A stretch of 64,000 bases of DNA from assembly GCA_963785755.1 (NCBI GenBank), contig CAWAXG010000058.1, forward strand, positions 62,001-126,000. The letters run 5' to 3'. The translations under genes were made by a program, and so were the position numbers. Of the stretch, positions 9,366 to 16,948 are shown one piece after another. Numbering within the stretch: the first letter of the stretch is position 1; every line of letters starts with the position of its first letter. Under the pieces are notes generated by a model. The model did not search any database. It saw only the letters and a list, made by a program, of their open reading frames with translations, and was not told where the DNA came from. Origin of the DNA: JACCXG01 sp963785755. GTDB taxonomy: Bacteria > Acidobacteriota > Vicinamibacteria > Vicinamibacterales > 2-12-FULL-66-21.

Positions 9366-9381
9366 GGCGAATATATTCGCC
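9366..9381. promoter_or_regulatory. BlaI-type operator 2
   Basis: GGCGAATATATTCGCC is a perfect 16 bp palindrome with the same half-site as operator 1. The A+T-rich centre stands out in this high-G+C sequence and may also hold the -10 region of the operon promoter. Confidence 0.8.
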
Positions 9382-9414
9382 TCTGCGCGCATTTGTCAAT
9401 GGGCGCGCCGCGAC

Positions 9415-9586
9415 GGTTCAAGAGTTCAGAAGTTCAGGGGTTCAGAGGTTCGGGTTCAGCTGGTTCGGGTTCAGGGGTTCATCTGTCCGCAATGTTCGCC
9501 GCTGAACCTTTGAACCTGAACCCTTGAACCCCTGAACCCCTGAACCCGTGAACCCCTGAACCCCTGAACCCTTGAACCCTTGAACC
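9415..9586. repeat. GTTCAGG/CCTGAAC word-repeat hairpin
   Basis: The left arm is a run of GTTCAGGGGTTCAG-type words and the right arm a run of CTGAACCCTTGAACC-type words, so the two arms can pair over their whole length. The core between them contains CCGCAATGTTCGCCGC. Its complement resembles the core of the copy at 54909-55090 (both contain TTCAGCGGC). The right arm ends 3 bp before the stop codon of the methyltransferase gene. Confidence 0.85.
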
Positions 9587-9588
9587 AA

Positions 9589-10379
9589 TCACCGTCCAGC
9601 GGTAGTAACGACATCCTGCTCGTGCGCCGTGCCGTTCCACCAGCCGCCGCGGCGGATGTCGCGGATCTGCAGGTTCGCCTCTTCGTGGATGCGCCGCACG
9701 AAGGTTTCCTCGATCGCGACGGCCGACTCCGGCACCGCCGCGTCGTGCAGGCGGCAGAGGCCGGAATCGTGCGGAACGTCGAAGGACATGAAGCTGCGGC
9801 CGGACTCCACGCCGGGGCGGGTCTCGTCGTTGAGCAGGAAATAGCTCGCGACGCAGGTGCCGCCCGGCGCGAGCAGCCGCGCGATCTCGCGCACGTAGTG
9901 CTCGACCTCGTCTGGCAGCATGTGGGTGAAGACCGACGCGAGAAAGATGAAGTCGAAGGTCCGGTCGGGGAAGGGAAACCGGTACGCCGATGCGGAGACG
10001 CGGCCGCGCGGATTGTAGGCACGGCTGGCCACGTCGGCGCGGTGGAATCGAAATCCCGGATGCTGTCGCGTGATGGCCTGCTGGCACCACGCGACCGCTT
10101 CGGGGTGAATATCGACGCCGTCGTACCCGCCATGCAGATAGCCGATCAGGCCGAGCGCGACATTCCCGATCCCCGAACCGATGTCGAGGACGCGATGCTC
10201 CGCCGGAGGCCGCGGTTGGTCAGCTCCGCGGTGATGTCATCGCGGGCGCGCGCGAAGGCCTTCGGATCCCAGGTCCCGTAGTAATAGATGCGCAGGTGCG
10301 CCGGCGGAAGAAGGTCACGGTCCTTCCAGTGGACGACCCGGTCGAGCGGAGTCGCGAGGCGATACACGGCGCTCCGCAC
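9589..10379 (-). CDS. SAM-dependent methyltransferase, frameshifted near 10208
   Basis: Two overlapping frames together make one class I methyltransferase. The upstream frame gives an N-terminal segment with LPPAHLRIYYYGTWDPKAF and runs to about 10210. The downstream frame then supplies motif I, HRVLDIGSGIGN, followed by YDGVDIHPEA, YRFPFPDRTFDFIFLASVF (motif IV region) and YVREIARLLAPGG (post-motif). The join lies within a GGCCTCCGGCGG tract. The GTG at 10379 is the preferred start, because sequence further upstream belongs to the hairpin that follows the PQQ dehydrogenase gene. The substrate cannot be told. A single base indel, either an error or a real mutation, interrupts an otherwise complete protein. 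Confidence 0.75.
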
Positions 10380-10414
10380 GCGGCTGCCAGGCGCTTCCAG
10401 TCGGTCGTCCCTTA

Positions 10415-10435
10415 CCGGGGGACTTCGTCCCCCGG
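10415..10435 (-). terminator. Hairpin behind the PQQ dehydrogenase gene
   Basis: CCGGGGGAC, a TTC loop and GTCCCCCGG form a perfect 9 bp stem, 14 bp after the stop of the dehydrogenase gene on the minus strand. There is no clear U-tract, so termination is inferred from position and stability. It could equally be a small palindromic repeat. Confidence 0.5.
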
Positions 10436-10448
10436 ACCCCCTCATCAT

Positions 10449-12563
10449 TCACTTCGAGGCGGGCAGCGCGAACGCCATGATGCTGTCATCGGTCAGCGGC
10501 GCATTGAAGAAGCCGCCGCCGGTCGACACGATGACCACGTACTGCTTGCCGTCCTTGCCGAGATAGGTGCTCGGGGTCGCGTTCGCGGCGCCGCCCAGTT
10601 TGAAGGCCCACAATTCCTTGCCGCTCTTCGCGTCGAACGCGCGAAACCGTCCGTCGTCCGTTGCGCCGACGAACACGAGCCCGCCAGCCGTGGCGATGCT
10701 GCCGCCGTTTCCCGGCCGGCCGGTGTTCTGTTTCTCCGGCGGCAGGCTTTCCGTGATGCCGAGCGGCACGCGCCAGGCGAACTCACCGGTGTTGACGTTG
10801 ACCGCCGTCAGCGTTCCCCACGGCGGCTGCTGGCACATCATGTTCGTTGCGGTATCCATGAAGCGCCCGCCGCCTGGCAGACCTTCATACGGACCGTCGG
10901 GATCGACACGGTTTCCCACACCATCGGCCTGTGCCCGGCCGGTGTTGTTCGGATTGCGATCGGTGACGCCGGCCAGCTGGCCGAACTCGTTCGTGTTGAC
11001 GAACAGATAGCCGAGCTGCGGGTTGAACGACGCGCCACCCCAGTTCACGCCGCCATGATTGCCAGGGAACTGGAGACGGAGACGCTTGTACCCCTGCGGC
11101 AGATACGGACCGCCGATCTGCACGCCCTCGATCAGCTTCCTGCACGCCGCTTCGAGCTCCGGCGTGACCGTCGCGATATCCGCCATCGTCATCGTCATGC
11201 GCGAGAGCGGCGGCGGTTTCAGCGGGAAGGGCTGTGTCTTCGACGGGCGTTCGAGCGGCACCTCGCTCGGCGGCACCGGGCGTTCCTCGACGCCGTAGAT
11301 TGGCTTGCCCGTCACCCGATCGAGAAGGAACAGGAGCCCCGTCTTGTTGATGACGGCGACAGCGGGGATCGTCCTGCCACCTTGTTTGACATCGATCAGC
11401 GCCGGCGCCGCCGCCAGGTCCGCATCCCAGATGTCGTGGTGCACGACCTGGAAATGCCACAAGTACTTTCCCGTATTGGCGTCGGCCGCCACGATGCTCG
11501 AGCTGAACAGGTTGTCACCCGGACGGTCGCCGCCGTACTGATCGACCGACGGAGCGCCAAACGGCATGTAGACGATGCCGCGCTCGACGTCGACGGTGAT
11601 GAAGCCCCAGACGTTGACCCCCGAGCGCTGCTTCCAGCTGTCGCCGCCCCATGTGTCGTTGTATTTTTCGCCCGGCTGCGGAATCGAACGGAAGGTCCAG
11701 ACCAGCTTTCCAGTGTGGATGTCCCACGCGCGCACGTCGCCGGCGGGTCCTCGCGGCGGATTCTCCTGCGTCCGCCCGCCGGTGATGATCAGATGGCGAT
11801 ACATCGTCGGCGGCGATCCAAGCCCGTTGTTGCCGGGGAGGCCCTGCAGAATCTCGGGCGTGTTCAAGTTGACGATCCCCTTGACGCCGAAGGCTTCGTT
11901 CGGCTCACCCGTTTTCGCGTGCAGCGAGAACAGCCGTCCGTCGTTGGTGCCGAACACGATCTGCGGCGGCGTCTTCGCGTCGCCGGCGAAGTACTCGGCG
12001 CCGCGCGTCGATGGACCGCCATTCGGAACCTGGAATGTCCACACCTCCTTGCCGGTCGTCGGATCGAGCGCGACGACGCGGCCGTACGGCGAGGTCAGAT
12101 ACATGACGCCATTGATGATGAGCGGCGTCGTCCCGCTCGGGGCGAACCCGGAGCCGCCACGTCCGCGACCGCGTCCCCGGCCCTGTGGAGGGGGTGTCGG
12201 TGCAGGTGTGGCAGGGGCGGCGGGGTTGGCGGCGGCCGTTGGAGCTGGAGCGGTCGCTGGAGGCGGAGCGGTTGTCGCCGTCGCCGGAGCGGTCGCGCCC
12301 GGAGAAGCAGCCGTCGTGGGCGGAGCAGTTGTCGCCGGCGCTGGCGGGCGCATGTGATACACCCACGCGACCTGCAGCTGATTGACATTAGCCGGATTGA
12401 TCTGCGTCAGCGGTGAGAATCGCATGCCGCCCGGGTCGTGACCGTAGGTCGGCCATTCGGTCGAAGGCGCAGGCGGCGCGGCCGGTTTCGATTGCCGCGC
12501 GTCAGTGGCTGCCACCATCGCCACGGTCGCCGTGGCGATGAACACGCCGATGAGTCGTCTCAT
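10449..12563 (-). CDS. Secreted PQQ-dependent dehydrogenase (glucose/quinate/shikimate type)
   Basis: The 704-residue protein starts at MRRLIG (ATG at 12561-12563), preceded by GGAAGGA at a good distance; a start seven codons earlier lacks this site. A signal peptide is followed by WPTYGHDPGGMRFSPLTQIN, the typical opening of PQQ propeller dehydrogenases. Family segments along the chain include GRVVALDPTTGKEVWTF, LGSPPTMYRHLIITG, FQVVHHDIWDADLAAAP and GGLVFVGATDDGRFRAFD near the end. Such enzymes oxidise sugars or alcohols in the periplasm and pass electrons to quinone. Between about residues 65 and 125 there is a Pro/Ala/Thr-rich insert ending in a Gly/Arg run; it is absent from usual family members and probably forms a flexible loop. 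The exact substrate is unknown. Confidence 0.88.
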   Translation of the reverse strand: MRRLIGVFIATATVAMVAATDARQSKPAAPPAPSTEWPTYGHDPGGMRFSPLTQINPANVNQLQVAWVYHMRPPAPATTAPPTTAASPGATAPATATTAPPPATAPAPTAAANPAAPATPAPTPPPQGRGRGRGRGGSGFAPSGTTPLIINGVMYLTSPYGRVVALDPTTGKEVWTFQVPNGGPSTRGAEYFAGDAKTPPQIVFGTNDGRLFSLHAKTGEPNEAFGVKGIVNLNTPEILQGLPGNNGLGSPPTMYRHLIITGGRTQENPPRGPAGDVRAWDIHTGKLVWTFRSIPQPGEKYNDTWGGDSWKQRSGVNVWGFITVDVERGIVYMPFGAPSVDQYGGDRPGDNLFSSSIVAADANTGKYLWHFQVVHHDIWDADLAAAPALIDVKQGGRTIPAVAVINKTGLLFLLDRVTGKPIYGVEERPVPPSEVPLERPSKTQPFPLKPPPLSRMTMTMADIATVTPELEAACRKLIEGVQIGGPYLPQGYKRLRLQFPGNHGGVNWGGASFNPQLGYLFVNTNEFGQLAGVTDRNPNNTGRAQADGVGNRVDPDGPYEGLPGGGRFMDTATNMMCQQPPWGTLTAVNVNTGEFAWRVPLGITESLPPEKQNTGRPGNGGSIATAGGLVFVGATDDGRFRAFDAKSGKELWAFKLGGAANATPSTYLGKDGKQYVVIVSTGGGFFNAPLTDDSIMAFALPASK

Positions 12564-12743
12564 GTGGTCGTCCTTCCGCTGCATCAGGTGTCGTGCTGGC
12601 GTTCCTGATTAAAAGACAGCGGGCTGACGGGATTCTACCCGGAGGGAGGGCGTCGGCGCCGGGTTCTGGCAAATCCCCGATTCACCATTCACGGCCTGAC
12701 CCCGACCCGGCGATCATCGCGCTGCTACACGGGGGCGCGGTGG

Positions 12744-13490
12744 CTATCTCAATTCGACGCGCTTGAACGCTTCGAGCGAGTCCGTTTCCGACGGCGGCTG
12801 CAGCACGTTGCGAGCGGCGAAGTCTTCAGCCTGTGGGTACTGCGTGTTCCGGATGCGATCGGCGGCCGACTCGAAGTCGAAGAGCGTCCGCCGGAACTCG
12901 ACGTGAGGTCCAAGCAGCAGCCAGTATGCGCCCCGTTCCTGGAACGGCATGCCCACGCTGCCGGCGTTCACGACGCGAATCGTGCCAATCGTCCGGTCGA
13001 ACTGCATGTGCGTGTGGCCGCAGACGACGAGCGCGACGTTGATCCCGGCGAAGATCGGAATGAGGCGGGACTCCGGCGTCAGCCGCGTGAAGATCTCGGT
13101 GTCGTTTCGCGGGGTCGCGTGGCAGAAGAGGACGTCGCCCAGGCTCCGGACGCGCAGCCGCAGCGTCGGGGACCAGCTGGCCAGGACCTGCTGGTACTCG
13201 AGGTGCAGCTGCTGTGCGGTCCAGCGCATGACCTCTCGAAACTGTTCCGGGACGGCAGCGCTCTCGATGCCCCGCATCTGCGCGAGCACCTCGCGGTCCC
13301 CGTTGCCGTGGATGAACTGCACCGGCATGTCCAGGTCCATGAGACACGCGATGGTTTCACGCGGCATCGGACCCGGGACGACGTCGCCGCCGACCAGCAG
13401 GAGGTCGACGTCCGCCTGTTGGACTTCGTCGAGAACTGCCTCGAGTGCGGGCAGATTCGCGTGAATGTCGTACAGTGCCGCGACCCGCAC
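12744..13490 (-). CDS. Calcineurin-like metallophosphoesterase (YfcE/MJ0936-like)
   Basis: The 248-residue protein begins at a GTG (VRVAALYDIHANL) with GAGGAA immediately before it. The metallophosphoesterase motifs are in order: DIHAN (motif I), GGDVVPGP (motif II), GNGDRE (motif III, in place of GNHDE), FCHATP, and GHTHMQF (motif V), followed by NAGSVGMP. These supply the ligands for a two-metal centre in cytoplasmic phosphodiesterases of this family. The stop of the small gene upstream overlaps this gene's ribosome binding site (TGAGGAATTCGTG), suggesting coupled translation. The natural substrate is unknown. An upstream ATG at 13556 would add residues without family similarity and was not used. 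Confidence 0.87.
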   Translation of the reverse strand: MRVAALYDIHANLPALEAVLDEVQQADVDLLLVGGDVVPGPMPRETIACLMDLDMPVQFIHGNGDREVLAQMRGIESAAVPEQFREVMRWTAQQLHLEYQQVLASWSPTLRLRVRSLGDVLFCHATPRNDTEIFTRLTPESRLIPIFAGINVALVVCGHTHMQFDRTIGTIRVVNAGSVGMPFQERGAYWLLLGPHVEFRRTLFDFESAADRIRNTQYPQAEDFAARNVLQPPSETDSLEAFKRVELR

Positions 13491-13497
13491 GAATTCC

Positions 13498-13656
13498 TCA
13501 GCGCCCGCTGGCGCGCTCGATCGCCTCGAGCAGCTCTTTCGCCCGGCGGCGGGCATCCCCGGTCGACGCCGGGGTCAGCGCGGCCTTGGTGGCCAGCGCG
13601 CAGAGGCTGCGGACCGTCACGCGCCGGCGGCCTGAAGCGTTTGCGCCGTTGAGCAT
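13498..13656 (-). CDS. Small hypothetical protein upstream of the metallophosphoesterase
   Basis: A 52-residue, strongly basic reading frame (MLNGANASGRRR to EAIERASGR) ends in a TGA that forms part of the ribosome binding site of the next gene. That arrangement is the main reason to believe it is translated. The C-terminal half looks like an amphipathic helix (ARRRAKELLEAIERA). No family was recognised. It may be a leader peptide or a small regulatory protein, and could be a chance frame. Confidence 0.4.
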   Translation of the reverse strand: MLNGANASGRRRVTVRSLCALATKAALTPASTGDARRRAKELLEAIERASGR

Positions 13657-13724
13657 GGTCCTCGAGCCTCCCGTGTGATTGGTGGTCGGAGCCCGGATGA
13701 TAGCAGGGAAGTCATAATGGCTCG

Positions 13725-14240
13725 ATGGCAAACGACACTCAGCCCGAAGTCTGGCTTCGTGGACCGGTCGCCGGAGTACCGCCTCTGCTCCAGCCGGTTG
13801 CGCACGCGCTGCTGCAGTGCCGCGAGGAGATCCTGTCGCAGACCGCCGGGCTCACGTCCGAGCAGTTGTGGGCACGGCCCGGCGGCGCCGCGGCGATCGG
13901 ATTCCACCTTCGGCATGTGGCGGGAAGCCTCGATCGTCTCTTCACCTATGCGCGCGGTGAACGGCTGTCATCCGATCAGCGTGCGGCGCTGGCCGCCGAG
14001 CCGCATCCGGACCTTGCGCCCAACGCGGGCGCCAGGCTGCTGGCGGCTCTCGAGGAGACGGTCGAGCGGGCGCTCGAACAGCTGCGTGAAACAAATGAGG
14101 ACACGCTGCTCGATTTTCGCGGCGTCGGCCGCGACCAGCTGCCGTCCTCAGTCTTCGGGTTGCTGTTCCATGCCGCGGAGCACACGCAGCGTCATGCCGG
14201 GCAGATTGCGACGACGGTGAAGGTGGTTACCGCGCAGTGA
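13725..14240 (+). CDS. DinB-family protein
   Basis: The 171-residue protein has the four-helix DinB_2 layout: LLQPVAHALLQCREEILSQT at the start, TSEQLWARPGGAAAIGFHLRHVAGSLDRLF in the second helix, and LLFHAAEHTQRHAGQIATTV at the end. The conserved histidines of FHLRH and EHTQRH are the likely metal ligands. DinB-like proteins include thiol-dependent S-transferases and many members of unknown role. It is transcribed divergently from the small gene at 13498-13656. No gene-specific role can be given. Confidence 0.88.
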   Translation: MANDTQPEVWLRGPVAGVPPLLQPVAHALLQCREEILSQTAGLTSEQLWARPGGAAAIGFHLRHVAGSLDRLFTYARGERLSSDQRAALAAEPHPDLAPNAGARLLAALEETVERALEQLRETNEDTLLDFRGVGRDQLPSSVFGLLFHAAEHTQRHAGQIATTVKVVTAQ

Positions 14241-14295
14241 GGACGGGAGCCGGTTGGCCTGCCTCCTCCCTTACCGAAAACACCGGTTGCACTCC

Positions 14296-14400
14296 GCGCC
14301 TCACGACGGCACGACGTCACGAAGGCACGAAGAACCCGTTGGAATATCTATCATCGTCGTGCCGTCGTGGCTTCGTGCCGTCGTGCAGCGCGGTAGCGCA
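14296..14400. repeat. CACGACGGCACGAAG-type repeat, reverse copy
   Basis: The arms CACGACGGCACGACGTCACG and CCGTCGTGGCTTCGTGCCG pair around a core containing AAGAACCCGTTGGAATATCT. The right end is GCAGCGCGGTAGCGC, the complement of the left end of the forward copies. The 3' end of the GAF/ATPase gene (stop at 14317) reads into this element. Confidence 0.8.
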
Positions 14401-15591
14401 GTCGTCAGCCGGACAAGGTGATCGAAACTCCAGTTTCCCCGGACTAGCTTGAGTGGGCGTCCGTTCGTGACGCCTCTGCGGCGGCAGCGGCAGCCGCACC
14501 CTGAAACTGCTGCTGCCAGCCTCGCGGTTGACGACCGTGAGGGCGCCGCCGTGGAGCTCCGCGAGGCCTCGAATCCAGGAGAGCTCCGGTTCGAGGTCGT
14601 CCGTCGTGCACGGATTCGCTGACACGCCGGCCGCTGAATCGCCGGCGGCGATCCGCGCGCCTTCAGGAAGCCCGCGATCGGTGTGATCGATCGAGATGTT
14701 CACCTCGGCATCCGTCACCGAGGAGCCCAGGGCGACCGGGATGTCGTCCTTGACGCTGGCCGCATGATCGATGAGTTGGCTGAAGACCTGTCGCAGGCGG
14801 ACGGCATCGGCGTTGATCCAGATCGGCTCGTTTCCGAGCGTGATGATGACGCGCCGATCGGTCCAACGTCCGCGACCCTCGACGGCTGCCGTGATAATCG
14901 GCCAGAGATTTACGCGTTTGATGTCGGGTTTCGCTTCCTGGATGGTGGTGCGGTTCCTGCCTGACTCGTCCCGTTTGCGAGCCGTCTCGTCGACGGCCTC
15001 GTACGCCTGCCACAGCTGACAGCCGGCGGAGGCGAACTCCGCCAGCACGCGCACGACCCGCTCGTCCTCGCGATCGAATTTGCGATCGGCCGAGTGACTG
15101 GCCAGCCACACCGTTCCCACGCTCTTCCGGCGCTGTTGAAACGGGACGATCAGCGCCTCCACGAATCGAGGCTCGGCCGGCAGCGTCGGGAAGCAGCGAT
15201 CCGGCAGGTGCAGCAGCTGTGTCGCATTGCGATCGATGCTGACACCGCAGGGGCTCAGCAGACGGGGCCTGGTATCGCCGCGTGCCGGTTCGAGCGCGCC
15301 TGCAACCGCTTCCCAGCGCACGTGCTCGCCATCGAGGACGCTGATCCCGGCGCTGTGCGCCTCACAGAGATCGACGGCCGCCTCCGCGAGCCGCTGGAGC
15401 ATGCTGCGTGGGTCGTCGGCAAGCGCGGCCGCGAGCCGGCCGAGTGTCTGCCGCTCTCGTTCGTAATCGGGAGCGCGACACGAGCGCGCATCCAGCTCGC
15501 TGCTGATATCGACGTCCGCGAAAGTCGCCGTAGGAACCGCTGGCGGCGTGATGGCGCGTTTACCCTTCGCCGCGTGATCGACGCTGCTCAT
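14317..15591 (-). CDS. GAF-domain protein with degenerate histidine-kinase-like ATPase domain
   Basis: The 424-residue protein has a GAF domain (about residues 50-200, with MLQRLAEAAVDLCEAHSAGI) and a C-terminal HATPase-like domain (about residues 235-380). No H-box with a phosphorylatable histidine is seen between them. In the ATPase domain the N-box reads RLRQVFSQLIDHAAS, with His where the conserved Asn is expected. The G1 motif is DRGLPEG rather than DxGxG. It may therefore be a pseudokinase or a regulatory ATP-binding-like module. It lies 38 bp downstream of the metallo-beta-lactamase gene on the same strand and is probably in its operon. The last residues (about KPRRHDDDRYSNGFFVPS) are encoded by an intergenic repeat, so the original C-terminus was probably extended. 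Confidence 0.75.
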   Translation of the reverse strand: MSSVDHAAKGKRAITPPAVPTATFADVDISSELDARSCRAPDYERERQTLGRLAAALADDPRSMLQRLAEAAVDLCEAHSAGISVLDGEHVRWEAVAGALEPARGDTRPRLLSPCGVSIDRNATQLLHLPDRCFPTLPAEPRFVEALIVPFQQRRKSVGTVWLASHSADRKFDREDERVVRVLAEFASAGCQLWQAYEAVDETARKRDESGRNRTTIQEAKPDIKRVNLWPIITAAVEGRGRWTDRRVIITLGNEPIWINADAVRLRQVFSQLIDHAASVKDDIPVALGSSVTDAEVNISIDHTDRGLPEGARIAAGDSAAGVSANPCTTDDLEPELSWIRGLAELHGGALTVVNREAGSSSFRVRLPLPPQRRHERTPTQASPGKLEFRSPCPADDCATALHDGTKPRRHDDDRYSNGFFVPS

Positions 15592-15629
15592 TGCTGCGAG
15601 ACTCCGATGGAAGGGAAGGTCGTCCGACT

Positions 15630-16547
15630 CTACCGAAGGGGCCCTCTATCGTCAATGACTCCGATGCCGCTCCGATGGTCTTTATTCCTTCTCTCCTCGG
15701 CCTTCTCCTCGGCGATTCGCTGCACCAGGCGCTTCCGTGCATCATCCGCATACGAGTTGCAGGTCTTGCCTTCAGCAAAGCTCGGGTGCACGGCGAGCAG
15801 CATGTCGCAGGGGAGTGCTCCGACCTTGTCGATGCTGCGATGGAATTCAGCGATCCGACTGGGGTGGGTGCCGTCGCCGGTGAATCGGAACCCTGGCGCC
15901 GACACGGCGTTCAAGCTGTCGGCATAGACGATCGTCCGGCATCGAGTGTCCTCACAGGATTGCCAGCTCCAGGTCGTGCTGCCGGTCGTGTGACCGGGCG
16001 TGAGATGGGCCGTGATCGCCAGATCGGCGACGCGCAACACTTCGCCGTCGGTCACCGACCGCACGTTCTTGACGGCGGGGAATCGGTTCACGCCCGGGCC
16101 GAACGCGTGTTGTGGATCGTCGGCAGACGGCTCCCCCTGTTGGATCGCGCGCGCGCCCGGCGCGCTCGCGGCGACCGTGGCGCCTGACACGCGCTGCAGC
16201 GCGGCGATCCCGCCAGCGTGATCGTAGTGGGCGTGCGAGTTCACGATGAGGAGGACGTCCTCGGTCCGAAAGCCAAGCTTGCGGATGCTCTGGTCGATGC
16301 GCGGCGCCGATTGCGGCAGACCGCCGTCGAGCAGGATGTGTCCCCTGGTAGACGTGATCAGCACGGACCCGAGGCCCGCGACGCCGACGTTGTACGTATT
16401 CCCGAATATCCGCGCCGGTTCGTGCGGCGCGTTCCAGGCGTCGCAGCTCGAACAGAGGATGGGTGGGTCGGGACGCATCGGCGAGGGGCCTTGCCCGAGC
16501 GAAACCAGGGAGCAGACGGCGAGCGCGAACCAGGCGGATGGCTTCAT
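15630..16547 (-). CDS. Subclass B3-like metallo-beta-lactamase
   Basis: The 305-residue protein has a signal peptide and a metallo-beta-lactamase fold. The zinc motif H105-A-H107-Y-D109-H110 is present, as are PGHTTGS (third zinc histidine) and AVHPSF (B3-type C-terminal histidine). The N-terminal CDAWNAPHEPARIFGNTYNVG resembles the DxWNxPxxPFRIxGNTYYVG region of B3 enzymes. All expected metal ligands are present and no Cys replaces the B3 residues, so activity on beta-lactams is plausible. Many environmental B3-like proteins have other or unknown substrates. It is first in a likely two-gene operon with the GAF/ATPase protein. The C-terminal 30 residues are charged and not typical of the family. 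Confidence 0.82.
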   Translation of the reverse strand: MKPSAWFALAVCSLVSLGQGPSPMRPDPPILCSSCDAWNAPHEPARIFGNTYNVGVAGLGSVLITSTRGHILLDGGLPQSAPRIDQSIRKLGFRTEDVLLIVNSHAHYDHAGGIAALQRVSGATVAASAPGARAIQQGEPSADDPQHAFGPGVNRFPAVKNVRSVTDGEVLRVADLAITAHLTPGHTTGSTTWSWQSCEDTRCRTIVYADSLNAVSAPGFRFTGDGTHPSRIAEFHRSIDKVGALPCDMLLAVHPSFAEGKTCNSYADDARKRLVQRIAEEKAEERRNKDHRSGIGVIDDRGPLR

Positions 16548-16574
16548 GTCATGTATCAGGCCGGCCGTTCATTC

Positions 16575-16816
16575 TTCACGAGTCGCGGATTAACGCGGAT
16601 CTCCACGGATTTCTGTGACGCCAGGCGAGCCGCTATCTGCGGTCGGCGAGCGGTCGTGCCCGCGCTTCGCGCGGGTGTGGACAGGAAACCAGATCAATCA
16701 CAAGCCGGCCTGCAGAGATCCGCCGGTTTGTGATTGATCCGGTTTCCTGTCCACGACACGCCGGCCTTGGCCGGCGTGCACGACCGCTGCAGATCCGCGA
16801 GAATCCGCGATTCGTG
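16575..16816 (-). repeat. 242 bp nested-hairpin element, copy A
   Basis: The gap 16548-16948 holds this element. Ends: ACGAGTCGCGGATTAACGCG on the left and AATCCGCGATTCGTG on the right, complementary to each other. Inside are two local hairpins (CCCGCGCTTCGCGCGGG and CGCCGGCCTTGGCCGGCG) and a 33 bp stem (16677-16709 with 16722-16754, two mismatches) around a 12-base loop. Its reverse complement aligns along its length with copy B at 25132-25372. Confidence 0.85.
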
Positions 16817-16948
16817 ATCCAGCACTCGACGCTCGCCGTCCGACATCAATGAACTCGACGAGAAAGGCCGCTTCGCGAGAATAGCATGCGGCGATGAACG
16901 AGTTCCTCGTTGCTGATTCGCCGCGCTCGTGAGTAGGCTTCAGGTTAG

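Noticed and set aside
9415..9586. A CRISPR-like array
   Set aside because: The repeated words are only 7-8 bases long, vary in sequence, have no unique spacers of constant length, and occur as two complementary arms. No cas gene is present.
16677..16754. An integron attC site
   Set aside because: The long stem and an unpaired base suggest it, but the RYYYAAC/GTTRRRY core sites are not at the expected ends, and no integrase or gene cassette array is present.
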